Origin: Tenacibaculum gallaicum
GTDB lineage: Bacteria; Bacteroidota; Bacteroidia; Flavobacteriales; Flavobacteriaceae
DNA: 64,000 nucleotides
Assembly: GCF_003387615.1 (NCBI RefSeq)
Contig: NZ_QUNS01000001.1
Location: forward strand, 1-64,000
Direction: 5' to 3'
In this document: one piece after another, positions 23,765 to 33,606 of the stretch
How positions within the stretch are numbered: position 1 is the first letter of the stretch
Layout of the letters: each line of letters begins with the position of its first letter
The notes under the pieces: generated by a model
What the model saw: only the letters and a program-made list of their open reading frames with translations
Told to the model about the DNA's origin: nothing
The model's database searches: none
Made by a program: the position numbers and the translations under genes

Positions 23765-24772
23765 TTATTTAATAACTTGTGCTAATGTTTTTTGTTCTAA
23801 CAACCACTTGTTGTATTCTTCTTCTTCTACAACTGTGATTTTCATTTGCATATTGTAGTGAGATGCTCCACAAATTTTATTACATAATAATAAGTAATCA
23901 AACTCGTATGGATCTTCTCCATTAGCTTTTCTAATTTTGTTAATTCCTTCTGTTTTTGCAATTACCTCAGAATTCTGGCGCATTTCTTCTGTAGTATACT
24001 TAGGTGTAAATGCAAATTGAGTAACCATACCTGGAACACAGTTCATTTGCGCTCTAAAGTGAGGCATATAAGCCGAGTGTAATACATCTTGCGAACGGAA
24101 CTTGAATAATACTTTCTTCCCTTTTGGTAAGTATAATTCTGTCACTTGTTTATCATCCTGTGCACTTGGATCAGACATATCAACCCCCAGCGTGTTTATT
24201 CCTTTGATAAAGTTTACATTCCCTAAACCTAATTGATTGTCTTCACCTGCATAGCGTGCATCCCAGCGGAACTGTTGAGAGTATACTTCAATTACAATAG
24301 GGTTTTCATCATCTCCAACATACATAATGTTGTTCCAAGCCCATAAACCATATCCAATTAATAATACAATTGTTACTGCTGGAATAGTTGTCCAAATTAA
24401 TTCTAACTTGTGACTATCTGCATAAAATAATGCCTTGTTGTTTTTGTTTCCTCTATACTTATATGTAAAAAAGAAGATTAAAAACTGCATTCCAAACTGA
24501 ACGATTCCAATCAACCAAAAAGTAATATTGAAAAGGTTGTCATCATGCTCTCCTTCGAAAGAAGCAGCTTCTGGTAACATGATTACGTTCATGGCAATTA
24601 AGCAGTAAATCATCATTGCATATAGGAAAGCCAGAAATCCTAGAGCATATTTACCTTGTTTTTCGTTGTCTTCATCTGTAGCAATTATACCACGGAAATT
24701 CATTATACGAGTAATTTGCCAAAAACTTACTCCAATTGCAACTGCTATGAAAATATAAAATAAAGCGAGCAT
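23765..24772 (-). CDS. ctaC: Cytochrome c oxidase subunit II
   Basis: This 335-residue protein has an extra N-terminal membrane helix and segment (1-25, 45-70), followed by the two usual subunit II helices (about 85-110 and 125-150) and a periplasmic cupredoxin domain. CuA ligands are the His in SAYMPHFR and the block CNKICGASHYNM (C-x3-C-x3-H-x2-M). The aromatic electron-entry stretch appears as YSQQFRWDARY. There is no fused C-terminal cytochrome c domain, in line with electrons arriving directly from the act complex. It lies 27 bp upstream of ctaD. Confidence 0.95.
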   Translation of the reverse strand: MLALFYIFIAVAIGVSFWQITRIMNFRGIIATDEDNEKQGKYALGFLAFLYAMMIYCLIAMNVIMLPEAASFEGEHDDNLFNITFWLIGIVQFGMQFLIFFFTYKYRGNKNNKALFYADSHKLELIWTTIPAVTIVLLIGYGLWAWNNIMYVGDDENPIVIEVYSQQFRWDARYAGEDNQLGLGNVNFIKGINTLGVDMSDPSAQDDKQVTELYLPKGKKVLFKFRSQDVLHSAYMPHFRAQMNCVPGMVTQFAFTPKYTTEEMRQNSEVIAKTEGINKIRKANGEDPYEFDYLLLCNKICGASHYNMQMKITVVEEEEYNKWLLEQKTLAQVIK

Positions 24773-24806
24773 ATTATCTAAACTATTTGTTTATTAATTC
24801 TTTTTA

Positions 24807-26393
24807 TTAATGATGATTACTATCTTCTCCTCTGTGTTCGATATTATAGTAATGATATGTTTCACTCTCGTGTAAATATGGGTTACCTTTTGGTACTGGG
24901 TTTGCCTTAGCAAATGCACTGAAAGTAGCGAAGATGAATAATCCTATAAAGAATAACAATCCACTAACTTCACCTATTCCGAACCCCCATTGACCTCCAA
25001 CTGTTCCTGGCATTACCATTACAAATAAATCCATATAGTGACCTGCTAAAATTACAACACCTCCTAATATAACAAACCAAGGTCTACTTTTAAAATCACT
25101 ATTAATTAATAATAGTATTGGGAAAACAAAGTTCATAACTACCATTGCTAAAAATGGCACTTTATATTCATTAAAACGTAATAAGAAATATGTAGTTTCT
25201 TCTGGCATATCTGCATACCAGATTAACATAAACTGAGCAAACCATAAGTAGGTCCAGAATACTGAGAAACCAAACATAAACTTAGCTAAATCATGGATAT
25301 GACTATCATTTACTAATGGTAATACACCTTTTGAACGTAAGTAAATAGTCACCATTGCTATTACTGTTAAAGCAGACACTAAGAATGTAGCTAATACATA
25401 CCACCCAAATAATGTTGAGAACCAGTGAGGATCTATTGTCATAATCCAATCCCAAGAAGCCATACTTTCAGTAATCATAAAGAATACTAAAAAGATAACT
25501 GTTGCATTATAGTTTTTCTTGTGTTGTTTTAAATCTCCATTATCTTGTGCTAAAGACCACTTTCTGATAAGGAAACGATACACATTCCAACCTGCTAAGT
25601 ATACAATACTTCTAATTAACCAACCTGGTGTATTTAAGTACCATTTCTTACCGTCTATGATAGCATCGTAATTTGGGCTTGTTGGATCAGTTACTCCTTC
25701 TCCCATCCATGTAAATAAATGGTTCATATGCATTGCCGTTGCAATTAAGAACACTAACATTAGTATACTTACATAGTGTAAGTTTGAAGAAATAGCTTCC
25801 ATTACTCTATGTAATACTACAGACCATCCTGCTTGTGCTGCAATTTGTGAACCATAGAACGCTAACACCAATAATGTTATTCCTAAAGAGAATAATAAAG
25901 CAACATATAAAGCAGACCAAGGTCTGTTTTGCATTTGGTGTAAAGCATGTTCTGCGTGAGCATCTCCGTGATCTTCACCATGAGCTTCTGCTACTTCAGC
26001 ATGCACTTCAGTTGTAGCTTCTTCATGAATATCTTCAGCTACGTGTACAGCTGAACTGTCTTGTGCTTGTGCATTTTCTGTAACTTCTTTTGAGTGCTCT
26101 TGCTCACCATTGTGTGCTGCTTCTTCAGTAGGTGTCGCAGTACTATCTGCAACATGCTCTTCTGTTGTTACCTCTTCTTCATGCTTTTCAACTTTAGCCT
26201 CCTCTGTATGCACATCTTCTGCATGATCTGCTTTCGCATCATGACTTCCATGGTGTGCATCTTGTTTTGCTAAAATTTCTTTTGCTTCTTCTAATGTTTT
26301 AGGTGCTGACATAAAATTATAGGCAGTACCTAAAGCTCCTAAAATCATAAGAGCAATAGCAAGCATTTTTAATTTTCCTGAAAACTGGTACAT
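24807..26393 (-). CDS. actF: Alternative complex III subunit ActF
   Basis: This 528-residue protein has one membrane helix near residues 8-25, a hydrophilic insert (about 35-150) and about ten further helices (from WSALYVALLFSLGITLLVLA). The core follows the quinol:cytochrome c oxidoreductase membrane subunit family (ActF), which partners ActC at the quinol side. The insert is unusually rich in His, Glu and Ala (for example KADHAEDVHTEEAKVEKHEE) and faces the aqueous phase. A role in metal or proton handling is speculation. It follows actE by 22 bp and precedes ctaC. Confidence 0.9.
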   Translation of the reverse strand: MYQFSGKLKMLAIALMILGALGTAYNFMSAPKTLEEAKEILAKQDAHHGSHDAKADHAEDVHTEEAKVEKHEEEVTTEEHVADSTATPTEEAAHNGEQEHSKEVTENAQAQDSSAVHVAEDIHEEATTEVHAEVAEAHGEDHGDAHAEHALHQMQNRPWSALYVALLFSLGITLLVLAFYGSQIAAQAGWSVVLHRVMEAISSNLHYVSILMLVFLIATAMHMNHLFTWMGEGVTDPTSPNYDAIIDGKKWYLNTPGWLIRSIVYLAGWNVYRFLIRKWSLAQDNGDLKQHKKNYNATVIFLVFFMITESMASWDWIMTIDPHWFSTLFGWYVLATFLVSALTVIAMVTIYLRSKGVLPLVNDSHIHDLAKFMFGFSVFWTYLWFAQFMLIWYADMPEETTYFLLRFNEYKVPFLAMVVMNFVFPILLLINSDFKSRPWFVILGGVVILAGHYMDLFVMVMPGTVGGQWGFGIGEVSGLLFFIGLFIFATFSAFAKANPVPKGNPYLHESETYHYYNIEHRGEDSNHH

Positions 26394-26415
26394 ATCTTAA
26401 CTATCTATTATAGAC

Positions 26416-26964
26416 TTATTTTAATTCGCTTCTTAATTTTTCTACGTATTGTACAACTTGCCAACGCTCATCGTATCTTAACTGTGACGCATGAGAGCCC
26501 ATTAAGTTTTTACCATACATAATTACATGATAAATGTTACCTGGAGTTAATTCTCTATCTGCGTAGTTTGGAATACCATTGAATTTATCTCTTTGAGATA
26601 ATACTCCGTTTCCATCTCCTTTTGTACCATGACAAGACGCACAGTATATACCGTATAACTCTTTACCTTTTTCTAAGTTAGCCTCAGTTGTAGGTAATGG
26701 GTTTTTTAATTCAGCTTTTGCTTTTTCATATCCTTCATTAGTATCTGGAATATCATAAGCTACAACTCCGTTTCTACTTACAGTACCTGCTACTGGTAAT
26801 TTATTTACCATTTCTTTATTTAACCCTTCAGCTCCATTTACATCATAAGGTACAGATACATACATATCTGGCATAAACTGTAATTGTGGTTTGCGTTTAT
26901 CGTTACAAGAACTCAAGCTTGTTGCTACTACAGCTAAAGCGATAATTATTTTTAAACTCTTCAT
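26416..26964 (-). CDS. actE: Alternative complex III cytochrome c subunit ActE (lipoprotein)
   Basis: This 182-residue protein has lipobox LSSC with Cys20. A single class I cytochrome c domain has heme motif CASCH at 108-112, an IPNYADRELTPGNIYHVI middle and a likely axial Met in KNLMGSHASQL. As in characterised alternative complex III, it should carry electrons from ActA toward the oxidase. Gap to actD is 9 bp. Confidence 0.92.
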   Translation of the reverse strand: MKSLKIIIALAVVATSLSSCNDKRKPQLQFMPDMYVSVPYDVNGAEGLNKEMVNKLPVAGTVSRNGVVAYDIPDTNEGYEKAKAELKNPLPTTEANLEKGKELYGIYCASCHGTKGDGNGVLSQRDKFNGIPNYADRELTPGNIYHVIMYGKNLMGSHASQLRYDERWQVVQYVEKLRSELK

Positions 26965-26973
26965 ATCTCTTTA

Positions 26974-27501
26974 TTAGTGCGTTTCTACTACGTTAATTTC
27001 TACAGCTCCCGTTGTTTCTAACAATGACACTAATTCTTCTTCACTTCCTTTAACAGGAATCTCCATTAAAAAGTGATCATCTGTAGTTCTTGGATCAGGA
27101 TTTTCAGCTTCTTTGAATGGCCAAATCTTACTTCTCAAGTAAAAAGTAATTACCATTAAGTGTGCTGCAAAAAACACTGTTAATTCGAATAATATTGGTA
27201 CGAAAGCTGGCATGTTCGCTGCCCAAGAAAAGTTTGGTTTTCCACCAATATCTTGAGGCCAATCAGCAATCATAGTATACCATGTTAACCAAACTGCTAC
27301 TGATAAACCTGTAATACCATATAAAAAAGCAGTAATAGCCAAACGTGTTGGTGCTAAGCCCATTGCTTTGTCTAATCCGTGGACTGGAAATGGACAAAAT
27401 ACTTCTTCAATGTGATGATTCTCTGCTTTAACTTTCTTAACGGCATCCATTAAGATATCATCATCATTATATAATGCGTGAATTACTTTATTAGTGCTCA
27501 T
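26974..27501 (-). CDS. actD: Alternative complex III subunit ActD (DUF3341)
   Basis: This 175-residue protein starts at ATG 27501 (MSTNKVIHALYNDDDILMDA). The frame extends upstream to 27534, but that would overlap actC by 44 bp and adds a basic tail not seen in relatives; with ATG 27501 the overlap is 11 bp. It has a soluble N-terminal ferredoxin-like part with HHIEEVFCPFPVHGLD, then two membrane helices (about 55-80 and 105-130). This is the DUF3341 layout of ActD, a structural subunit that bridges the cytoplasmic and membrane parts. Confidence 0.92.
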   Translation of the reverse strand: MSTNKVIHALYNDDDILMDAVKKVKAENHHIEEVFCPFPVHGLDKAMGLAPTRLAITAFLYGITGLSVAVWLTWYTMIADWPQDIGGKPNFSWAANMPAFVPILFELTVFFAAHLMVITFYLRSKIWPFKEAENPDPRTTDDHFLMEIPVKGSEEELVSLLETTGAVEINVVETH

Positions 27502-28891
27502 TGTTCTCTTCTCTTGATTTTTTAAAATTCTCACCTGATGATTTCAAAATAGTCTTAATCTCCGCCGTAGGAATTACTGGGAATGTTCTTGCGTATAGTA
27601 AGAATAATACAAAGAAGAATCCTATAGTTCCTACAAAGATACCTACGTCTACAAACGTTGGCTCAAAACGCCACCATGTAGATGGTAACTGTCCTTTACT
27701 TAATACAATTGCAATGATATCAAAACGCTCAAACCACATACCTATATTAATTACAATAGAGATAATAAAAGACCAGATAAAGCTTCTTCTGATTTTTTTG
27801 ATCCATAATAACTGTGGTGTGAAAATGTTACAAATTAATAACGACCAAAATGCCCATCCATAAGCTCCTGCTTCTGCACCAAACGATAAGTATGTGTAGT
27901 TTTCGTAAGGAGAACCTGTATACCATGCAATAAAGAACTCTGTTGCATAAGCTACTGCTACGATACCTCCTGTTAAAATGATTACGATGTTCATATACTC
28001 TACGTGTAAACGTGTAATATATGCTTCCATATTTGTAACCTTACGCATAATACCTAATAAGGTTTGTACCATTGCAAATCCAGAGAAGATCGCCCCTGCT
28101 ACGAAATAAGGAGGGAAAATTGTTGAGTGCCATCCTGGGTTGATAGAAGTTGCGAAGTCCATCGATACAATTGTATGTACAGAAAGTACTAATGGTGTTG
28201 CTAAACCTGCTAATACTAATGATACCTCTTCAAAACGTTGCCAATCTTTTGCTCTACCAGACCATCCGAAAGATAATAATGCATAAATTTTCTTTTGGAA
28301 AGGTTTTACTGCTCTATCACGAATCGTTGCAAAATCAGGTAATAAACCAGTCCACCAGAAAACTAATGATACCGATAAATACGTAGAAATTGCGAAAACA
28401 TCCCATAATAATGGAGAGTTAAAGTTTACCCATAATGATCCGAATTGGTTAGGAATTGGTAATACCCAGTATCCATTCCATGGACGTCCCATGTGGATGA
28501 TTGGGAACAATCCTGCTTGAAATACCGCAAAAATTGTCATCGCTTCTGCAGAACGGTTAATTGCCATTCTCCATTTTTGACGGAATAATAAAAGTACTGC
28601 AGAAATAAGTGTTCCTGCGTGACCAATACCTACCCACCATACGAAGTTGGTAATATCCCATGCCCAACCGATGTTTTTATTTAATCCCCAAACACCGATT
28701 CCTGTTCCTACGGTGTAAAAGATACATCCAAATCCCCATAACATTGCTGCTAAAGAAATATAGAATGCTATATACCAATTTTTGTTTGCTTTCCCTTCAA
28801 TAGGTCTAGCAATATCTTCAGTAATATCATGGTAACTCTTGTCACCAAGTATTAAAGGTTCTCTATAAGATGATTCGTAATGAGACGACAT
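27491..28891 (-). CDS. actC: Alternative complex III subunit ActC (NrfD/PsrC-like)
   Basis: This 466-residue protein has about ten membrane helices of the NrfD/polysulfide-reductase C family (WWVGIGHAGTLISAVLLL, then FPPYFVAGAIFSGFAMVQTL). In alternative complex III ActC holds the menaquinol-binding site beside ActB. The conserved GIGHAGTLISA and SVHTIVSMDFA segments are visible. It lies 27 bp after actB and overlaps actD. Confidence 0.94.
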   Translation of the reverse strand: MSSHYESSYREPLILGDKSYHDITEDIARPIEGKANKNWYIAFYISLAAMLWGFGCIFYTVGTGIGVWGLNKNIGWAWDITNFVWWVGIGHAGTLISAVLLLFRQKWRMAINRSAEAMTIFAVFQAGLFPIIHMGRPWNGYWVLPIPNQFGSLWVNFNSPLLWDVFAISTYLSVSLVFWWTGLLPDFATIRDRAVKPFQKKIYALLSFGWSGRAKDWQRFEEVSLVLAGLATPLVLSVHTIVSMDFATSINPGWHSTIFPPYFVAGAIFSGFAMVQTLLGIMRKVTNMEAYITRLHVEYMNIVIILTGGIVAVAYATEFFIAWYTGSPYENYTYLSFGAEAGAYGWAFWSLLICNIFTPQLLWIKKIRRSFIWSFIISIVINIGMWFERFDIIAIVLSKGQLPSTWWRFEPTFVDVGIFVGTIGFFFVLFLLYARTFPVIPTAEIKTILKSSGENFKKSREENNEH

Positions 28892-28918
28892 AAATCTATA
28901 TACTTATTAATTTTACTA

Positions 28919-31900
28919 TTAGGCTTCGTTTGTATTTCTTACTTTCACTTGATACACTACGTTTGGTTTTGTACCAATATAATCTAACACGTGAAAAGCT
29001 CTTCTATCTTCTTTTAATGCTGCAACTGTATCTTCTGAGTTGTTTATATCTCCAAACACCATTGCTCCAGTAGAACAAGCAGATGAACATGCTGTTTCAA
29101 ACTCATCTTTCTTAATAGCTCTTCCTTCTTTCTTAGCCTTTAAGATAGTAGCTTGCGTCATTTGGATACACATAGAACATTTTTCCATAACTCCACGAGA
29201 ACGAACTACTACGTCTGGGTTTAACACCATTTTTCCGTACTCGTTATTCATGTTAAAATCAAACTCGTTGTTCTCAGCATAGTTAAACCAATTGAAACGA
29301 CGAACTCTATATGGACAGTTGTTTGCACAGTAACGAGTACCTACACAACGGTTATACGCCATTTGATTTTGACCTTGACGACCGTGTGATGTTGCTGCTA
29401 CCGGACATACTGTTTCACATGGTGCGTGATTACAGTGCTGACACATCATAGGTTGGAAAGCAACCTGTGGGTTTTCAGCTGGATTTTCTAAAGCATCAAA
29501 TAAATCTCCTTTACTTAACTCTAATACTTTTTCAGTATAACGTCTTTCAACTTCTTGATTCGCTATGTTTGGATTTTGAGCTTTGAACTCTTCCAATGTC
29601 ATTTTAGCTTCGTGTTGCTTATCTACAACGGTAGAAGAATAATAACGATCTATACGTAACCAAGCCATATCTCTACCAACTCTCACTTCATCTTTACCAA
29701 CAACAGGAACGTTGTTTTCAGCGTGACATGCAATAACACATGCTCCACAACCTGTACAAGATGTTAAATCGATAGATAAATTAAAATGGTGTCCTAAAGT
29801 TCTATCATGTTCATCCCATAAGTCGATTTTACTTCCTTCAACTTCTTGATGATCATAAGAAACCATAAATGGTTTATTCCAAGTATGCTTAGGATCTAAT
29901 TTTTTATTATTTACTTCTTTTAATGAAGCTTCTCTTAAGATATCGTGACGACCAGCTAAAGTACTTTGTACTTGCATACAAGCAAACTTGTGCCATCCTG
30001 AAGCTTTTTCAATAGAAACATTGTATTGAACATTGTTTCCGTTTTGGTAGAAAGGATATGCATTAATACCTACTTGCATTTCTGACTTTAATCCTTGAGT
30101 TCTACCATAACCTAATGCTAAACCAACTGATCCTTTTGCTTGACCTGGTTGTATAATCACTGGAATCTTGTTAACTGTAACTCCATTAACCGTTACATTA
30201 GCATAGTTACCATCAATAGCACCGTTATCTTTCACTGGATTTTCAAAACCTAATTCTTTAGCATCAGCCATAGAAACAGTTAAGTAGTTATCCCAAGAAG
30301 CACGTGTAATTGGATCTGGTAACTCTTGTAACCAAGGGTTGTTGGCTTGTTTACCGTCTCCTAACGCTGTTGATGAATATAGATTTAATTCGAATCCTGA
30401 AGCATTAGTAACATTTCTTACTAATTGAACTGCTGCTGCATTTACATCTACTGTTGATTCAAAAGCTATTTCTTCTTCTGTAGCAATGTTTTCAGCTTTA
30501 AAGAATCCATCATGTAATGCTTGATTCCATGAAGCTCCTCCTAATACATTTGTACTCCAAAATTCTTTTAAAGTATCGTAATAGTTTACTGAACTTCCTG
30601 ACCATTTTAACAACACATCTTGTACTTGACGTGTATTGAATAATGGTTGAATGGTAGGTTGCATTAAACTATAAACACCTTGTTTTGCCATAACATCTCC
30701 CCAACTTTCTAAGTTATGAGGTGCTGGCAATGTATATTGTGTAGCATTAGCTGTAGCGTCATCTTGAGTAGACAATGCAACAGATAATTTTAAGTTCTTA
30801 ATTCCTTCTGCTAAATCAGCTGCATTTGCTAATGCATATAAAGGGTTTACGTTGTAAGTAATTAAACCTTTTACTTTACCTCCTTTAACATCTGCTACTA
30901 ATTGAGCTACTTGAGTATCGTTACCTTGACGTCTTAAGTTCAAAGTCTCTGTATCGATTACCTCACTATTTAATGCTTTATTAATTGCTAGTGCTATTAA
31001 TTGTGCATTTTTATCATTTAAACCAGTAACCACAACTCCTTTTGAACCTGCTTTTTTAAGGTCTTTAGCTAATTGCTTAACCTCAGCATCAAAAGCTGTT
31101 GTTTTTGAAGGAAGGCTATTTCCTGTTACTTGGTTGTATAAGTTTATTAAAGCGTAAACTTGTTCAGATGGCTTAGCAACAATTCTTTTATCAGCATTTG
31201 CTCCTGCTAAAGACATGTTAGCTTCTATTTGAACATGGTAAGACATTTTACCTGTCTTTACTCTACGACCTTCTACATAAGATTTTTCATATCCTCCTTG
31301 CCAATCTCCTAAGAAATCTGCTCCAATAGATGCGATAACCTCTGCTTTAGTAAAATCGTAATCTGGTAAAGCTCTTTTACCGTACATAGCTTCAAAAGCA
31401 TCAGCAGCTGCACTTTCTGAAATTGCATCATAAACTACATGCTTAACATTTGGATAAGCAGTGATAAAATCAGCAATTACTTTTTCAGTAGAAGGGCTTG
31501 CTAAAGTACCAGTTAAAAACACTACTGGTTCGTTAGCATCTTTTAACTCATTTAATTTAGCAATGATTTCTTTATCTGCATCTGCCCAAGAAATTTGAGT
31601 TTCCCCTTTTCTAGGTTCTTTTAAACGTAATTTCTCATCGTATAATGATAAAACTGATGCTTGGGTACGTGCGCTAGTTTCTCCCCATGCCTCTTTGTTT
31701 GGCATGATTTGAATTGGACGTCCTTCGCGTGTTTTTACTAATACGTTTGCAAAATCAAAACCATCTGCAATAGTAGTTGCGTACCAATCAGCAACACCTA
31801 CTACGATATCATTTGGTTGCACTACATAAGGAATTGATTTTCTTACTGGACCTTCACAAGCTGCTAAAGAAGCTGCTGCGGTGGTAAATCCAACATATTT

Positions 31901-32065
31901 CAAGAAATCTCTACGTGATGTTGATGATGTTTCTAAGGTTTCTTTGTCGCCTAAAAATTCATCTGTAGGAATATCTTGTACAAACTCATTATTACGTAGC
32001 GTTTCAACAACAGAACTACCTTTTAGTTCTTCAACACTTTGCCAGTATTTTTTGTTTGAAGCCAT
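28919..32065 (-). CDS. actB: Alternative complex III iron-sulfur subunit ActB
   Basis: This 1048-residue protein is a fusion of a molybdopterin-oxidoreductase-like domain that has lost its cofactor site (about 75-740) and an NrfC-like ferredoxin domain (about 780-1030). The Tat-like motif SRRDFLKYVGF (50-60) precedes a lipobox-like SLAAC (Cys70), so it is probably exported folded and lipid-anchored. Cys clusters for four Fe-S centres are CTGCGACVIAC, CQHCNHAPCETVCPV, CVGTRYCANNCPYR and CSMCIQM...CSSACSTGAMVFGD. It passes electrons from quinol (ActC) to the ActA hemes. It lies 32 bp after actA. Confidence 0.95.
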   Translation of the reverse strand: MASNKKYWQSVEELKGSSVVETLRNNEFVQDIPTDEFLGDKETLETSSTSRRDFLKYVGFTTAAASLAACEGPVRKSIPYVVQPNDIVVGVADWYATTIADGFDFANVLVKTREGRPIQIMPNKEAWGETSARTQASVLSLYDEKLRLKEPRKGETQISWADADKEIIAKLNELKDANEPVVFLTGTLASPSTEKVIADFITAYPNVKHVVYDAISESAAADAFEAMYGKRALPDYDFTKAEVIASIGADFLGDWQGGYEKSYVEGRRVKTGKMSYHVQIEANMSLAGANADKRIVAKPSEQVYALINLYNQVTGNSLPSKTTAFDAEVKQLAKDLKKAGSKGVVVTGLNDKNAQLIALAINKALNSEVIDTETLNLRRQGNDTQVAQLVADVKGGKVKGLITYNVNPLYALANAADLAEGIKNLKLSVALSTQDDATANATQYTLPAPHNLESWGDVMAKQGVYSLMQPTIQPLFNTRQVQDVLLKWSGSSVNYYDTLKEFWSTNVLGGASWNQALHDGFFKAENIATEEEIAFESTVDVNAAAVQLVRNVTNASGFELNLYSSTALGDGKQANNPWLQELPDPITRASWDNYLTVSMADAKELGFENPVKDNGAIDGNYANVTVNGVTVNKIPVIIQPGQAKGSVGLALGYGRTQGLKSEMQVGINAYPFYQNGNNVQYNVSIEKASGWHKFACMQVQSTLAGRHDILREASLKEVNNKKLDPKHTWNKPFMVSYDHQEVEGSKIDLWDEHDRTLGHHFNLSIDLTSCTGCGACVIACHAENNVPVVGKDEVRVGRDMAWLRIDRYYSSTVVDKQHEAKMTLEEFKAQNPNIANQEVERRYTEKVLELSKGDLFDALENPAENPQVAFQPMMCQHCNHAPCETVCPVAATSHGRQGQNQMAYNRCVGTRYCANNCPYRVRRFNWFNYAENNEFDFNMNNEYGKMVLNPDVVVRSRGVMEKCSMCIQMTQATILKAKKEGRAIKKDEFETACSSACSTGAMVFGDINNSEDTVAALKEDRRAFHVLDYIGTKPNVVYQVKVRNTNEA

Positions 32066-32097
32066 TTATATATGTGTTTTTCTACTTTCTAATTTGA

Positions 32098-33390
32098 TTA
32101 ATAGTGGCACTTACCACACTCTTTTCCTCCTAATTGCGCAATAGTTACTTGCTCAACACCGTACTTTTCTGCTAATTCTTTATGAATTTTAGCATAGTAC
32201 TCATTACCTTTTAAGTCAACTTTAGTCGCCTTGTGACAATCAATACACCAACCCATTGTTAATGGAGAATACTGATACACTTCTTCCATTTCCTCCACAG
32301 GTCCGTGACATTTTTGACAAGCTATGCCTCCAACCGTTACGTGTTGTGAGTGGTTAAAATATGCAAAATCTGGTAAATTATGAACTCTAACCCATTTAAC
32401 TGGCTTAGTATTACCTGTATACTCTAATTTATCTGCATCCCAACCTGCCGCTTCATAAATCTTAGCGATTTCTTTATCTAAATCTGCTTTTACTAACGTA
32501 TGATCATCCATTACGACTTTAGTATCATCAGCAACTTCTGAAATATTCTTATGACAGTTCATACAAACACTTACTGAAGGAATTCCAGATGTTTTACTAT
32601 GTTTAGCAGATGAGTGACAATATTGACAATCTATCTTATTATCTCCTGCGTGAATTTTGTGTGAAAATGCAATTGGTTGAATTGGCTGATAACCTTCATC
32701 AACACCTATTTTAAACAACGTACCAAATAAAAAGTAAGCTGCTATTAAAGCTCCGAAAATTACTGTTAATACTTTTAAAAATGTGTTTTGCTTAATTCCT
32801 TCCCATAACTCAGCAGTTTGCCCCATTAAACCTGGAGTTTTTGGAGCTCCTTTTAACTCACTAATAGTTTTTAATAAACTACCAATAATTAAAAACGCTA
32901 CAACGATTGCTGCAGCTAAAATATACAACAACCACTTTGGTGCCTGATCCCCTTGAGACTCGCCTGCAGCCTCAGCTCCTGCAACAGCAGGCTTCTTTAT
33001 TTCACCAACAGTTGTATAATACAAAATATCATCAACGTTTTGGTCTGTTAACTGCGGAAATGCAGTCATATTAGAACCATTGTACTCCTCAAAGATTGCA
33101 ATTGCATCTTTATCTCCAGAAGCTCTAAGTTCAGCATTGTTTTTAATCCAAGCCTTCAACCATTCGTTAGTTCTTTTTTCTTCAACCCCAGCTAAAGCAG
33201 GACCTACAAGTTTTTTATCTAACTTGTGACACGAAGCACAAAGAGACTTAAATAATTTCTTCCCTTCTTTTTGACGCGCTTCGTCAATATCTTGTGAAAA
33301 CGCCGAAAAACTTACTAAGAAAACTAAAAAGAAAGCTAAACTCCTTACTAGAGTTTTGGTTAATCTACTGTGATGATTCACACTTTTCAT
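32098..33390 (-). CDS. actA: Alternative complex III multiheme cytochrome ActA with an extra N-terminal cytochrome c domain
   Basis: This 430-residue protein has a signal peptide (to about 32), a monoheme cytochrome c domain (heme motif CASCH at 51) and two membrane helices (about 153-173 and 206-226). The pentaheme domain has CxxCH at 255, 276, 358, 382 and 425, so six heme motifs in all. Core ActA proteins have five; the extra N-terminal domain is a fusion. It is the first gene of the respiratory operon. The gene is divergent from a SPOR-protein gene, with a -7 box at 33474-33481. Confidence 0.94.
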   Translation of the reverse strand: MKSVNHHSRLTKTLVRSLAFFLVFLVSFSAFSQDIDEARQKEGKKLFKSLCASCHKLDKKLVGPALAGVEEKRTNEWLKAWIKNNAELRASGDKDAIAIFEEYNGSNMTAFPQLTDQNVDDILYYTTVGEIKKPAVAGAEAAGESQGDQAPKWLLYILAAAIVVAFLIIGSLLKTISELKGAPKTPGLMGQTAELWEGIKQNTFLKVLTVIFGALIAAYFLFGTLFKIGVDEGYQPIQPIAFSHKIHAGDNKIDCQYCHSSAKHSKTSGIPSVSVCMNCHKNISEVADDTKVVMDDHTLVKADLDKEIAKIYEAAGWDADKLEYTGNTKPVKWVRVHNLPDFAYFNHSQHVTVGGIACQKCHGPVEEMEEVYQYSPLTMGWCIDCHKATKVDLKGNEYYAKIHKELAEKYGVEQVTIAQLGGKECGKCHY

Positions 33391-33473
33391 ACTATAAAAT
33401 ATAAGTTTTGTATCTATTTTGGTACAATTTTTTCTGTTACATCATTTTAAAAATAAGCACACAGAAAGTTGCA

Positions 33474-33481
33474 CAAAAGTA
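33474..33481 (-). promoter_or_regulatory. -7 box (TACTTTTG), likely act operon promoter
   Basis: Matches TAnnTTTG on the minus strand about 83 bp upstream of the actA start. It is the only such box I found in the divergent spacer facing actA. The -33 element is weak. Confidence 0.5.
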
Positions 33482-33581
33482 CTACTTCTGTCTAAATTGT
33501 GAAATGTTAAGAGAATCCTAATCTGTAATTTATACTAATTCTAAATAAACCACGTTAACAATGTATTAACTGACAAGTCAT

Positions 33582-33589
33582 TACTTTTG
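33582..33589 (+). promoter_or_regulatory. -7 box (TACTTTTG) of the SPOR-protein gene
   Basis: Matches TAnnTTTG and ends 17 bp before the ATG at 33607, giving a leader of roughly 13 nt. Confidence 0.6.
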
Positions 33590-33606
33590 TAAAAAGATTC
33601 AAAAAA

